A DNA stretch of 64,000 nucleotides from Celoporthe dispersa. Its lineage: Eukaryota; Ascomycota; Sordariomycetes; Diaporthales; Cryphonectriaceae. Under the pieces are notes generated by a model that did not search any database, had not been told where the DNA came from, and saw only the letters and a list, made by a program, of their open reading frames with translations. Each line of letters opens with the position of its first letter. Position 1 is the first letter of the stretch. A program made the position numbers and the translations under genes. Positions 1 to 11,900 of this stretch are shown here, piece by piece. The stretch spans positions 124,001-188,000 of the forward strand of contig WAID01000005.1 of the NCBI GenBank assembly GCA_016584495.1, written 5' to 3'.

Positions 1-147
1 ACAAGGCCCAAGGAGGTCTCGGGTCCTTCTGCAACCTCACTACCACTGCACTGTTTCACCTTATGGTATTCTTCCTACAGCCATCCCCCGCCTTCACGAA
101 GAAGAAAGAGAGAGAGACAAAAAAAAAGAAGACAAAGAAAAAAAGGA

Positions 148-1763
148 ATGGATGGGCTAGCCGGCCTGCAAGCCTACAGCGATCGGCTGTCGGCGTCGAT
201 CAGGAGCCTGGTCGAACATGGCCACCCTCTGGACTCTTCTTCTTCTTCGACACCCTCCGCCGACTCGAGGGAGGGGGAAGATCTGCAGCGTGCTAGGACC
301 AGCATCCTAAGCAGTATCGCTGGGATCAAGAGGCTGGTCTGCGGACCGGCCGAACTGCTCCCTGATCTCGCACGACAGGTTTGTATTCCCCGATCTCCGT
401 TTAAGCTAGTTACGTGCTCGTTGTCGCACCCGGTTGGTTCGATGGCACCCTGCTGGCCAGTACTGACGTGATTGATATCCCGGTTAGATCGAGATTCTCG
501 TCTGCTTCCAGTGGCTGGCGGAGCTACAGGTTCTTGCATGCGTCCCGCAGGAGACGAGCATCCCCATCAGAGACTTGGCCGACTTGGCAGGCGTTCCTGA
601 GACTCAGCTCCGTCGTGTGGTCCGGCTGACGGCCACATACGGATTTCTCCGGGAGCCGATGGCGAACTCCGTATCGCACACGCCTCTGTCGTCACGATTC
701 CTCGAGGACCATGCACTGCAGGACGCCACACACTTCATAGTCAAGGTGGCCGCCCCGGCGGCCTTCCATATGCCCTCAGTCACACCACGATTTGGCGCGT
801 CTCGCGCCGGACCCGAGACCCCCTACAATCTGGCACTGAATACCACCCAGTCGTTCCGTGCTACCCTCCAGGAGCACCCGAGGTTGGCCCGTCAGTGGTC
901 CGCATATCTCCATCACAGTGCAGGCCTGCAGCAGGAAGACCAGATCCTTGACGTGATACTGCGGCTCAACTGGACGAATCTGGGCTATGCTTGTGTGGTC
1001 GAGGTGAGCCAATTGCCCAGAGGGCGAGAGGGGGCCTTTTGGCGCCTCCATGTCACTCTGTGATAAGATTGGAGCTGAGTATGTTTATCTATTGCAGGTT
1101 GGCGCGCCCTCGACATCGACCGCCCGATGTCTCGCCGAGAAGTTCTCCAGCCTCCGCCTGCTCGTCCAGATCGATGATTCACAGCCTTCGTCCTCTGCCC
1201 TGCATGAAGGCGCAAGCAGCAGCGTCGTCTGGATGGGTGATCTTTGTGCCCAGGTCGACGGCTATGGGCCCAGCAGCAGTGGCTACAGTTCCAGTTCCGC
1301 TCCTGTGTCTCCTGAGAGTCGTATCTTGGTGTCGCCCCACCTCGCTGGCAAGCCACAGCCTGTAGCAGATGCGGCTGTCTACATCCTACATCTTGACGCC
1401 GTTATCAGGTCTACTCCGCACAAATTATATGAGCTCGCATTACAGGAAACAATGAGAGACTATGCTACCATCCTGGGAGCAAGCGGCGCCGCGTTGCTCA
1501 TCATAACGGCCCGTCTCCTCCCGGAACCAGGAAGCATTCCTAATAGCGAGGTCGAGGCGACTGCGAGGACACGTGACCTTAATATGCTACAACTATCTGG
1601 TGAGGGTGAGATGGAGATGAGCGAGCTCCTCGGTGTAATCGAGACGACAAGGGACGCGATAGGGAGGCTGGTGGTGACGACGCAGCTTCGTGCGAAGAAC
1701 GGATTGGTGGTAGCCTTGGTCGTGAAATATGAGAGGCGAACCACGAAGAACAAATCATCATAG
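148..1763 (+). CDS. AflJ/AflS-like transcriptional coactivator (O-methyltransferase-like fold)
   Basis: Three exons (148-378, 488-1003, 1098-1763) join in frame and encode about 470 residues; both introns have clean GT..AG ends. The N-terminus is a helical segment (DGLAGLQAYSDRLSASIRSL), followed by a winged-helix-like stretch (IPIRDLADLAGVPETQLRRV) and a methyltransferase-like region. The glycine-rich SAM loop of true O-methyltransferases is replaced by VVEVGAPSTSTARCL, so catalysis is unlikely. Known for the family: AflJ/AflS proteins bind Zn2Cys6 regulators of the AflR type and boost transcription of polyketide clusters. The neighbours are an MFS exporter and a P450, which supports a pathway-specific regulator. 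No Zn2Cys6 partner or polyketide synthase is visible, so the rest of the cluster probably lies left of the window. Family assignment is by recognised similarity; the target is unknown. Confidence 0.72.
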
Positions 1764-1840
1764 CTCAACGTTGCAGATGTATAATTGTTCAAGGAGGAGG
1801 ATACCTTCACAGTACTCTAAATTATCCTATCTCCTATACA

Positions 1841-4039
1841 TCATGTCTTCATCCTCTCGTGGTCCCTCCATTTAGGCATCTCAGACGCGGATTGTTTCAA
1901 GGCTCCTTGGTCGCTACTCTGGGCCGGAATGCCATTGGACTCGGTGCTCATAGAGGATAGAGCTGCGCTGGAGCCACCAACCTCGTGAATACTCATGTCG
2001 GTTCCCAGTTCATCCTCACCTTCGGCCAACTCAACCGTACTAGCATTCGTTGGCTTCTCGGTAGGCAAATTCTTCCTAACACTCCGCCACTCCATCGTAA
2101 CAGCACCAAGAATGGCCAAGCAAGCCATAATCAGCCCCACCTGAAAGCAAATGCACAACGAATCGTTGTACGCATGCAGCACCATATCATGGTACTGTGC
2201 AGGGACGATATCAAGCAGGTTCGTGGCGCCCGTCTGCACAATGATCTGACGCGTGATGCCTGGAACCCCCTCGAGGCGGTTCGCCAGTTGATTGTCAAGG
2301 ACATTTTGGCCCACAGAGGTGAACACGGAGCCTAAGAGCATCTGGGCAAAGAACATGAGCGACACACCGATGGCGACCTTCTCGCGGGCTAGTACCGTCT
2401 GCGCAGCCATGTTGGGCACTTGCATGGACGCGCCAAACCCAAATCCGTAGAGGATCTGGTACCCTATCCACTGGCCCGTGGTGGTGTTTACTTGTAACGT
2501 GGTGAGCAGACCACTGCCGACTGCCGTCAAAGAGATGCCAAAAATTAAGAAGGGGTTGTAGTATCCCGTGCGAGAAATGAGAACGCCGCTGACAACAGTT
2601 GCAATAACGGTGGGCAGCAGCATCGCAAGGAGTCGAATACCACTTCCAACAGCTGACACGCCCTGGATGGCCTGGAAACCAGATCGGAAGATAGTATACT
2701 AGAAAAGGCAGAAATTAGAATATATTGAAATATACTCGAAGTACTTGAATTCAGTATCAATCACTCACCAAACAAATTCTGATGTGCACCTGCGCAGCAG
2801 GCTATCCAGAACCCAGAGGCAATACTGCGCTGAGCGAAGATTTTCGGCGGCACAGTTGCCTGTTCAGGCTTCCAGATTTGGATCAAGACAAAAACAATGA
2901 GGAGTACGATGCCGAGTACAAGCAGCAAAATAATTCGCCATGAGTTCCACTGCTTGTCAGTGATTAGCAGAGATGACTAAACAGCTGCGGACAACAGTTG
3001 AAGAGGACAACTTGCCTCGTATGTGGTGCCACCCCACTGTAAGGCCAAGCACAGGCAAACAATTCCAGGCAGCAAAGCAACGAGCCCCGGAGCGTTAAGC
3101 TGTTTGAGCTTGCTGCGGAAAGGCATGTGCGTACTGGGCCGATCCGGGATATGAAGCAGAAAGAGGACAAGGAGGCAGACCACGGCTCCGAGGGGAAGGT
3201 TGATGTAAAAACACCACCTCCAGGTAACGTTCGAAGTGAAAGCGCCGCCAATGAGGGGTCCTGCAATTGACGAAATACCAAAAACACCACCAAAGGAGCC
3301 TTGGTAGACGGGTCTTTTATGCAATGGAACGGCAAAAACGATAACGACCATCTAGAGAGATATCAGAACATGGCAAGGCGTTGATTAATTACAGGGCACG
3401 CAGAGACGGTAACTGGGAGTCAGAAGTAAACTTTCAGTACGTACAACACCGGCAAAGACGCCTGCAGACCCGAGGCCAGCAATGGATCTGCCCAGAATGA
3501 AAGCAATCGAATTCGGTGCCGCACCACAAATTGCAGAACCGGCCTCGAACAGAATGATTGAGGTCAGAAAGGTGGCCTTGATGCTGAAGATGGTGTATAT
3601 TTTGCCAAAGACCAGCTGGAAGGCACAGCTCGTCAGAAGATATGCAGTGCCATACCAGCCAATGTCACCGGCTGAGTTGAAGTCGTTGGTGATTTGGGGA
3701 ATGGCAGTTGAGATGATGAGCCGGTCCTGTAGCAAGTCATTGTCAGTCAAGAGGTCATTGGGACGGCGCAGGCATGGTTGTTGCATTTAGAAAATTCCGA
3801 CGTACCAGCGACACAAGGAACATGCTCACGAAGAGGGATACCGTGATCAAGGCGAGCTTTAAACCCCTCGGATACTCGATATTATCTGAGTCACGTTCTT
3901 CGAGGTCACCCAAACGAGCCTGCGACTCAACAGTGGCAGCGGCGTTCTCATTGTCACCAGGACTTGGCTTTCTACCGTTTGCAACCGTTGAGCCATTCTC
4001 CCCCAGCTCGTATGCTCCGTCATCCTTCCTGGAGGACAT
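1841..4039 (-). CDS. 14-helix MFS exporter, one-base frameshift
   Basis: Exons at 3806-4039, 3445-3726, 3016-3351, 2769-2949 and 1841-2698 encode a drug:H+ antiporter of about 560 residues, with a polar N-tail of 60 residues and then helices. Seen motifs are GRSIAGLGSAGVFAG, SIAGPLIGGAFTSNVTWRW (motif C region) and GGTTYE/WNSWR, typical of DHA14 cluster exporters. The third intron (2950-3015) starts with GC (GAG|GCAAGT). In the last exon, at 2674-2678, the frame moves by one base: the stretch matching YYLPIWF is read in one frame and AIQGVSAVGSGI in another. The downstream frame stays open to the stop for about 270 codons, so the break is recent or a sequencing error. The start was chosen at MSSRKDD; an upstream in-frame ATG at 4177 would add 46 non-membrane residues. 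Likely role: efflux of the cluster metabolite or self-protection. Confidence 0.75.
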
Positions 4040-4958
4040 GTCAACCGGGCATGCAACGCGATTTACCAGCCCAGCTGCTAACGTTGAAAGTCGTGAAGAG
4101 TTCTTTGAAAGTTTAGAATAGTAGAGAAATCTTCTAGTACAAGCGAAACACTCTTGGTGGTGAGGCCCAAGACGCATAGAGGGCTTTCAATAAGAGAAAG
4201 CTGGCTCAGTGATTCGTCGTAAAAGTACAGCAGCGACACTCCCAAACGCCACTGACGTTGGCTTTCTAGCTAGATGCACAGGGCAACATTCGCATGTCGG
4301 CCTTATTGCAGCGGACCAACTCGCAGTCTTGGGCGACAAAAGTCCGTCTCCAGCTGGTCACTTTGGTACAATATGGCACCAAATTAGGCGTGTCTCAGGC
4401 TCCCACCTTGGCAATTCTCCCGTCACACCAGCTACATATGAACGGGCGAAATCAGACGGAGAAGAGGCGTGGGATGGATAGCCTATTTTCTTGGCCATTC
4501 TGTGCTCATCACCTGCTGCACTTAGCATAAGAGTCGTTAGGATAACTATACGATGCTAGAAGAAAATCGAGAACGTTCGGGGCATCGAATCTGGAAGATG
4601 GAAAGCACCTCACACACACAAGGTACTGTACAGAATACGTCCATGACGCTTTTTCCATACCTATCATCCGTACATCGGAGCAATATAAGCACTTTGAGCC
4701 GAAATACGCCGAAATACGACTCTGTCTCAGACCATTGGTCTTGTTTAAGGGCGTAGTGGGCGCCTTGCATTGCCGGAGCTGAAATTCCTCGCAAGCCCAG
4801 AGACAAGCTCTGGCTGGATTTGCATGGAAAAAAGCAAGATCCTGCGAACGCGCGGGTGGTATGCACATATACATATAGACAAACATTTGATCCAAATTTG
4901 GTACCAACTGGCGTGACTTGCAGCGTGAACAGATTGTAAAGGGAAAAAAAGCGAGAAC
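4040..4958. promoter_or_regulatory. Divergent promoter between MFS exporter and P450
   Basis: About 920 bases separate the two divergent start codons. TATA-like stretches occur near 4683 (CAATATAAGCAC) and 4865-4876 on the P450 side. A TCCGTCT near 4346 and an AGACGGA near 4455 form a widely spaced inverted pair. I could not identify a recognised regulator site with confidence. Shared control of the two genes is inferred from the arrangement. Confidence 0.35.
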
Positions 4959-6676
4959 ATGGCCTCCAACAGGACATTGTTTGCCTCAGGCCGAGGTGAG
5001 AATGCTGCTTCGCTTGATGATTTCCAGTGGATCATCACCGCTGGTCTGTCGAGCGTTACGGCGGTTCTGGTGACTTTTCTTGCCTATCTGTCCTACACTC
5101 CCAGAATCGACAAGAATTCGCCCGCATTCACAACAGACAAGCTTCCATTTGTAGGATCATGGCGCTTCTTGACTCAGAAGATGTAAGCTCTGCCTTTATC
5201 AATCAAGATTTAAGACACAATGCTAAATAACGATTTTTTTTTTAAAAAAAAAGGGATTTCTGGCGGGACTCGGTCCAAAAGTCCAAGACGGGGAATTTCA
5301 GCTTTTGGCTGGGCAAGCACCATGTCGTCGCCGTGACAGGAGAAGCTGCTCGCAAATGGTACCTGGACGATCGCAGGCTTTGCTCCGTCCGAGGAGTCCA
5401 GCTCATAGGCCACGGACCCGACATTGGGCCTCCGTTCAAGGACATCCACAATGCAAAGACTCCTGCCGGTTCGACGTATTTCCAGCGCCGCCTGCTCGAG
5501 CTACAGAAGACGGAGCAGCTCAACAAGCGTCTCTCAGCTGTAACTCGAGATGCTCATGTCGCCTTTGAAGGCCTGGCCCGCAGACCAACAAACATCATCA
5601 ACCCGGCCGCAGAATGTTATCGCATCGTGATCCAGCAAGGCACTCGTGTCTTTTGCACAGATGAGATCTCGGACGACCCCGACGTTGTGGACACCATCTT
5701 TGGCTACCTGATGATACTCCGCTCCACCAGCAGCCTTCACCTCATGGCAGTACCCTGGCTGCGGCTCACATCCCTTGCCTACTGGAAGCGCGTATACGGA
5801 CGCTGGGGCCTGCATAGAATTGTGGCACCCATCATCAAACAGCGGACGAGTCCAGGTGCAGCTCGCGCCGATGACGCGATTCAGGCCTTGATCGATCTCG
5901 GCGACAGCCAGGAGTACCTCATCGACTTCAGCATCAGCGCCATATTCGTTGCCGGCGCAAACGCAGGCTACCTGACGGGCGCGATGCTGAACGTATGCGC
6001 CCACTTCCAGGACTGGCAGGAAAGAATGTACCAGGAGCTCAAGACCGTCGCGGCGTCTTACGCCAAGAACAAAGACGTGCCGCTCGTAGAGCAGCTCGAT
6101 TCCATTCCGCTGGCGGCTTGGGAGGAATCTTTTCCCGCCATGGACATGTGCTACAAGGAGGCGATCCGTCTGTGGGTAGCATTTCCTATGGGACGATACA
6201 ACGTCTCGCCCAGTGCCATTCCCATTCCAGGCAGTGGCGAGGTTCTTCCCTCTGGCAGCTTTGCGTCCTACAACACCATGGACGTGCACTACAATGAGAA
6301 GCTGTATCCCAACCCGAAGAAATTTGACCCGGAGCGTTTCATGGAGGGCCGCGAGGAGTTCAAGAAGGAGGTCTATGGCTGTGAGTATCTAAATTTCGGT
6401 TCAGTCTTTCTTTCTTTTCGTTTTTGGCGATAATTGACGGAATCTTGTTATAGTCATCGGATGGGGCCAGGGTCGTCACCCGTGCCTTGGAATGCGGTGG
6501 GCAAAATGCAGCAGAACATCATTCTCGGCTATGCCTTGGCGATGTACAGATGGGTCGCCTGCGACGAGAATGGGAAGCCAACTGTCGAGTTCGACCGTAA
6601 AACCGATGTGAATGCGCAGGCCCCGAATCTTGCTCGCGGTCTTCAGTGCATGTTTGTTCCCAGGGAGCAGAATTGA
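4959..6676 (+). CDS. Membrane-anchored cytochrome P450, one-base frameshift after the heme loop
   Basis: Exons 4959-5182, 5254-6380 and 6454-6676 give about 520 residues. There is an N-terminal anchor (WIITAGLSSVTAVLVTFLAY), an I-helix (FVAGANAGYLTG, with Asn where acidic residues are usual), the K-helix ExxR in KEAIRLW, the PERF element (KKFDPERF) and the heme loop FIGWGQGRHPCLGMRWAK with the Cys ligand. Directly after that loop the frame changes at an A-run at 6503-6506. The remaining C-terminal 56 codons (QNIILGYALAMYRW...) are in another frame, consistent with one A missing. The protein would be an ER heme-thiolate monooxygenase, probably tailoring the product of the adjoining cluster. 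Substrate and CYP family are not determinable here. Confidence 0.8.
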
Positions 6677-7097
6677 GGCTTGTGAAATCGTGTAAGAGAC
6701 TGTGAACGCAGTGGAATGCGGTGTGGCTAGGCACATGGTAATCATCACATGGAAGCCTCGATCAGCATGAGTCTACGTGCAAGGGAATCATTAAGGGATC
6801 CGATGGATTTCATTCAGTTCCTACATATACGTTTTAGCATTCGTGGCGCATAAATCTACAATCTAGTATGTCTACAAGCCTGAGTATCTTCAAAATCACT
6901 CAATACGGAAGTTTCAAGACTTTTTGCCTACTTAATCACCTACTTGAATAGGTAATAAGTATTCAGGGTGATAGTCCCTCTATGATCAACGAAACCCCCA
7001 GTCGTCATACATAACTGTAGCTGTAACTGGCGAAACTGGAAAAGCATCTTGTAGTATGCATAGAGAATTCAAATGCAGCTTATATTTCTAGTTCTTT
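6677..7097. other. Intergenic, convergent 3' ends
   Basis: AT-rich spacer between the P450 stop and the TPR gene stop, holding the two 3' untranslated regions. I see no gene in it. Confidence 0.5.
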
Positions 7098-10000
7098 TTA
7101 TCGATGACGACGAGGTTTCAAGAGAGCATCGAATTCTCTTTTAACAGTATTATAGCGCCTTTTTATAGCCGATCGCAGCGTTGTATCTGATATATATTTA
7201 TTAATTTTCGATATATCAAGATAAGAAAGAACAAATTTACCTTGGATTGGTTTGTCCAGATTCACTAACAGACTCTGCATCATCTGGACATCTTGATGCG
7301 AAGGCCCGAGAAGAGCTTCAAGACTAGCGCAAGCTCGAGTGTAAAGTATCTTGGCTTCAGCTGGCTTCCCCTGAAGCAAGAGTAAACCTCCGAGATCCTG
7401 CATAGTTTTGATAGCTGGTCGATGTCTCATCATATTTTCAGGTCCCCATATCCTCTCATACCCTTGAAGCGCCCGCTGGTACATGTCCTCAGCTTGCTGC
7501 AGCTTGCCTTGGCCAGAGTAAAGGTTTCCTAGGTTGTTGACTGTGTTGAGTGTGGATGTGTGATCAGGACCCCATGCCTTCTCATACCCTCGAAGCGCCC
7601 GCTGGTACATGTCCTCAGCTTGTTGCAGCTTGCCTTGTTTTTTATAAAGGTTTCCTAGGTTGTTGACTGTGTCGAGTGTGGATGTGTGATCAGGACCCCA
7701 TGCCTTCTCATACCCTCGAAGCGCCCGCTGGTACATGTCCTCAGCTTGTTGCAGCTTGCCTTGGTCAGAGTAAAGAAGTCCTAGGTTGTTGACTGTATTG
7801 AGTGTGGATGTGTGATCAGGACCCCATGCCTTCTCATACCCTCGAAGCGCCCGCTGGTACATGTCCTCAGCTTCTTGCAGCTTGCCTTGGTCAGAGTAAA
7901 GAAGTCCTAGGTTGTTGACTGTGTTGAGTGTGGATGTGTGATCAGGACCCCATGCCTTCTCATATCCTCGAAGCGCCCGCTGGTACATGTCCTCAGCTTC
8001 TTGCAGCTTGCCTTGGTCAGAGTAAAGAAGTCCTAGGTTGTTGACTGTGTTGAGTGTGGATGTGTGATCAGGTCCCCATATCCTCTCATACCCTTGAAGC
8101 GCCCGCCGGTACATGTCCTCAGCTTCTTGCAGCTTGCCCTGGTCAGAGTAAAGAAGTCCTAGGTTGTTGACTGTGTCGAGTGTGGATGTGTGATCAGGAC
8201 CCCATGCCTTCTCCTTCCCTCGAAGCGCCCGCTGGTACATATCCTCAGCTTGTTGCAGCTTGCCTTGGTCAGAGTAAAGGTTTCCTAGGTTGTTGACTGT
8301 GTCGAGTGTGGATGTGTGATCAGGACCCCATGCCTTCTCCTTCCCTCGAAGCGCCCGCTGGTACATGTCCTCAGCTTGTTGCAGCTTGCCTTGGTCAGAG
8401 TAAAGGTTTCCTAGGTTGTTGACTGTGTTGAGTGTGGATGTGTGATCAGGACCCCATGCCTTCTTATACCCTCGAAGCGCCCGCTGGTACATGTCCTCAG
8501 CTTGTTGCAGCTTGCCTTGGTCAGAGTAAAGGCTTCCTAGGCCATGAAATGCTGATACTCCATTGTAGAGCCCATCCTTGATAATGATGTAAGACCTCAT
8601 AGCGTGAGGAAGAAGTCGTCTCTGAATCACCCAGAATTGATCTGTGTATTGAGGTGGAACCTGTGATGCAATGCAGTCTACTGCAAGTCTGGCCAAGACG
8701 AGATTCCAGTTTTGATTCAGGATATTGACCACCCAGGCATGTACACATGCGTGGATGCTGAATCCCCTTGGTCCAGTCATGCCAGTCATTAGTTGATGCG
8801 GTTCAACAAAGCCGTATTTATTTAGCATGCCCATAGCTCCGTTGAAGTTCAATTCATCATTAAGCTCATCCACCCAAGCTGGGTGATCTGTGCCGGGGGA
8901 TTGGAGAAGTTCGAACCAGATGTCGTCATTGTCGAAATATGCCCACCACATAAGGACATGAGCTGCAAGTGGACTTTGCCTCTGGATCTGATCATATGAT
9001 AGCTGCCATGTTGAGCATAGTGTGCGATCCTGGTAGGAGCCTAAAGCTGGAGTGCTTGTGTGAAGTCTTGCCCATGATTCTTGGTAAAGCCGAAGGTAGT
9101 CATTGAAACCGACAGAAACATGCCTCAAGTATGCTCCAGCAGTAGCAAGAGCTAGAGGAAGTCCATCAAGCTCTTCTGCAAGCCTTTTAGCTTCGATATC
9201 TGTATGCAAGGTTAGAAGAGTATACTGTATAGCACTAGTGTATAAGCCTTACCATCTTTCAAGCTACCTCGACCTGAGGTGTTGGACAGAATTTCAAGAC
9301 TGTCATCCACTGACTCGAGCTTTCTCATCCGGATTGGCTGGCCCAAGTCGACTTGCGATGACCGTGTCGTGATAATCACTGACCCTTGGTATGCCTCAGG
9401 AAGGAAGCATTGGATATCGATTCCTGTGTCATTGTTGTCACAAGCCAACTTCGGGTTGTCAAAATTGTCGAAGATCAGCAGCCACCTAGTGTTCCCTGGC
9501 AGGCTAAGCCAGGCTTTCACTGCTTCGGTCACTTCCTTGTGATCCTGCTGCAGATCTATAGCGCTCAGACGGCTGGCATTGGGATGTTGTCTTAAGATCT
9601 GCCTCGCAACTTTGATGAAGCTCTGTTGGATGGAAACTTCATCCTTGATGTTCAACCAGAAGATGGCGGAATACTCGTCCTTGTATCTTTTTGCGTATGT
9701 GATAGCGATTTGCGTTTTGCCAATGCCACCGAGTCCGTGGAGGACGACGATGCGACGGCTTCCATCCGACACGAGCTTTTCGCGCATCTTCGCAAGTTCC
9801 TTCTCTCTTGCCACAAAGTGTTGTGTCTCGGGAACACTGAAGAGGCTAAAGAGCACCGAGAAATTATTGTGTTGGAATCCTAGTTTAGTTAGCCTTTGAA
9901 CTCATTCGGATCTCTATAAACACCAGAGACTATTACCCTTTTGAGCTTTTCGAATCTCTTCTTCCAATCTTTTCCATGCATTTTCTCGCCCTTCGCCGTA

Positions 10001-10677
10001 TACTAGGGGCATATACACATCAAAAATGCCCAATAGCGAATACACCAGATCCTCCTCATACTTCGTCTGACGATTGCCAATCCACCTCTTTCGTTCTGTG
10101 ATAGTGAAATTGGATAAAGGCCTGCTGCGGAGAGCATCTGCAGGGATGCCTGTGATATCGCGTAGTTGGGGCTCTAAAGACCGCTTGTCACCTAGGAACA
10201 GCCCTTCTCGTGAGTAGAACCCACTGATGCCGGAGCGATAAGCTCTTGGAGTGTCCAGCCACGCGTGAACCATCTGCTCTTTCGGAAGGCTCCCTCCCAA
10301 AGCACCGCAGGCTGCTCGCCTGGCGCTGTAGGAGTGGAGACGTCTGTCAAATAGACATAGCATCTCTTCGAATCGCGATACCACCGGAACATGCTGTTGA
10401 TTGCAGTTTGGAGCTCGATAGCAACAGACTTGTCAATGCAGCAAGTATCCACCCAGAAATACCGGAGCCCATGCTGTGTCGCTTGCTCGGCACAGAACCT
10501 GATCTTGTCGAAGCCTGTCTTGCGTTTCCAGTCGTCATTTGAAGATGCGAGGTCTGCGAAGACCACTTCGTCTGGTCCCCATGTATGAGACAGGATTGCG
10601 TAAGGAGGGACATTGTCAGCGGTAAGGTCCGGGGTGAGGCTGTAGCTGCCAGCGTCGTCGTATCGTAATAACCGCAT
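7098..10677 (-). CDS. NLR-like protein: HET, NB-ARC and TPR domains, one-base frameshift in HET
   Basis: Exons 9937-10677, 9253-9879 and 7098-9199 join with matching phases and encode about 1,155 residues. The HET domain at the start has the landmarks YAILSHTWG, YFWVDTCCIDKS and RGWTLQELIAP. NB-ARC follows, with P-loop LHGLGGIGKT, Walker B LLIFDNFD, VIITTRSS and GLPLALATAGAYL. The C-terminus has nine near-identical 42-residue kinesin-light-chain-type TPR units plus a degenerate one. Near 10216-10222 one base is missing relative to the HET paralogue at 21.2 kb: LIAPASV is in one frame and FYSREGLFLGDKRSLE in another. Known for the family: fungal NLR-like proteins with HET effectors trigger heterokaryon incompatibility or regulated cell death. 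The ligand recognised by the TPRs is unknown. A MITE-like copy ends about 225 bases upstream of the start. Confidence 0.85.
7440..8545 (-). repeat. 126-bp coding minisatellite (nine TPR units)
   Basis: The anchor CAGCTTGCCTTG recurs at exact 126-bp steps, first near 7500 and last near 8510. Each unit encodes one TPR of the form GKLQQAEDMYQRALRGYEKA plus WGPDHTSTLNTVNNLGNLYSDQ. Differences cluster at a few codons: QQ/QE, YEKA/KEKA/YERI, TLN/TLD, and GN/GL before LYSDQ. Such high internal conservation indicates recent unit exchange or expansion. Confidence 0.95.
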
Positions 10678-10902
10678 CGTCAGATCTCGGAGGAACTTGA
10701 CGCGTTAGTGTCTGAAGGCACTCCAGAATGCTCGAGACCGCGAATATGGGGTGTAGAAGCAAAATCTTCTCCGGGGCTGAGCAGCATTGCCACTACCAAA
10801 GCGGGGTATAGATAATGCTGCGCCGCGAAGATGATTCAGCATACTACCATTCGGGTTAGACAATATGCAGCTCTATATCGGAAAAGTCAGCACAGACCAG
10901 CT

Positions 10903-11167
10903 GCGGAAGACACACTAGGGGTACTGCAAATGGTAGAATGGAACGATGGATTGTTCAACTATTGCTAGGTGCCAAAGGCGTTGCTATGAACTGAGGCCTG
11001 GATAGCGCTAGTCCTGATTGGGATAGCAACACTGTGGCTCACTGGCTGGCCAGCCCCACACCATTGAATGGGTGCGGGTCAGTAAATGGCCAGCTTATCT
11101 GTGAATAGCCTCATTTACCTAAAGCTTTGGGTCCACAGTGAATGGGACCCTCCAGGGCCTCTACCAC
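10903..11167. mobile_element. MITE-like element, copy 1 (265 bp)
   Basis: This stretch starts GCGGAAGACACAC and ends GGGCCTCTACCAC. It is an obvious diverged copy of 11433-11720, sharing GGAACGATG..TTGTTCAACT, the central hairpin region with GGCC and CCACACC arms, and GAATAGCCTCATTTACC. No coding capacity is seen. It lies between the HET/NB-ARC/TPR start codon and the gasdermin gene, in the upstream region of the former. No clear target duplication flanks this copy. Confidence 0.6.
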
Positions 11168-11230
11168 AATTATTCACGATATATTATATATGCAGCCAGC
11201 ATGCATTGCTTTTGCTTCACAGTTAAGTTG

Positions 11231-11900
11231 TTATGACTTAACATTCAGGTCACAGGGAAAAGCGGCATAACGAAGAGCACTCAAAACGGACCACTCGCAG
11301 CAGAAGGTTCAATACATAGTAAGCAGTTACAAGCCCCATCTATCGCGTCGATGCGGTATCGAGCCCTAGCTGATAGCTGAGCTGATTCATTATATTAGCA
11401 CAATCGATCAGATTGAGCTTTGGATAGCAGCTGCGGAAGACACACATGGGGGTACTGCAAATGGTAGGAAGGAACGATGAATTGTTCAACTATTGCTAGG
11501 TGCAAAAGGCATGGCTATATAGAAAGGCCTGGTGGCGCCAGTCCCGATTGGGACAGCAACACCATGACTCACTTGGTTGGCAATACCGTGAGTCACTGGC
11601 TGGCTGGCCCCACACCAATGAATAGGTGTGGTAAGTGAATGGCCAGCCTTTCTGTGAATAGCCTCATTTACCAGAGGCGGTGGGTTCACAGTAAACGGGA
11701 CCCCCCAAGGCCTCTACCACAGCAGCTATCCCAAGATATCTGAATAACTTGGATATAATGCTAGCTAACATATCCCTATTAAGAAGCTGTTATGACCACT
11801 CATTTCCATTATATAAATCTCTGTATGTAGCTCTTTAAGCGTCAAATCAAGCTTTAAGTACACTCACACTTGGCAGACCCAAAGTCAGTACTTGCAATTA
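11231..11900 (+). repeat. LTR-like relic A, interrupted by MITE copy 2
   Basis: It begins TGTTATGACTTAACATTCAGGT and resumes after the MITE with GATATCTGAATAACTTGGATAT and a TATATAAATCTCTGTATGTAG promoter-like stretch. The same order of blocks occurs at 13016-13440. The TG start, TATA-like centre and lack of coding potential suggest a solo LTR. The exact ends and any flanking duplication could not be fixed. Confidence 0.45.
11433..11720. mobile_element. MITE-like element, copy 2 (288 bp) with target duplication
   Basis: This is a second copy of the 10903-11167 element with an extra 20-odd bases inside (ACTCACTTGG/TTGGCAATACC duplication). It is flanked by the direct repeat AGCAGCT at 11426-11432 and 11721-11727. 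It sits inside an LTR-like relic: the sequence before and after it is continuous in the second relic at 13.0-13.4 kb. The terminal sequences are only weakly inverted (about 14 of 25 positions), so the superfamily is unclear. The 7-base duplication (8 with one mismatch) would suit a hAT-type element. Confidence 0.6.
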
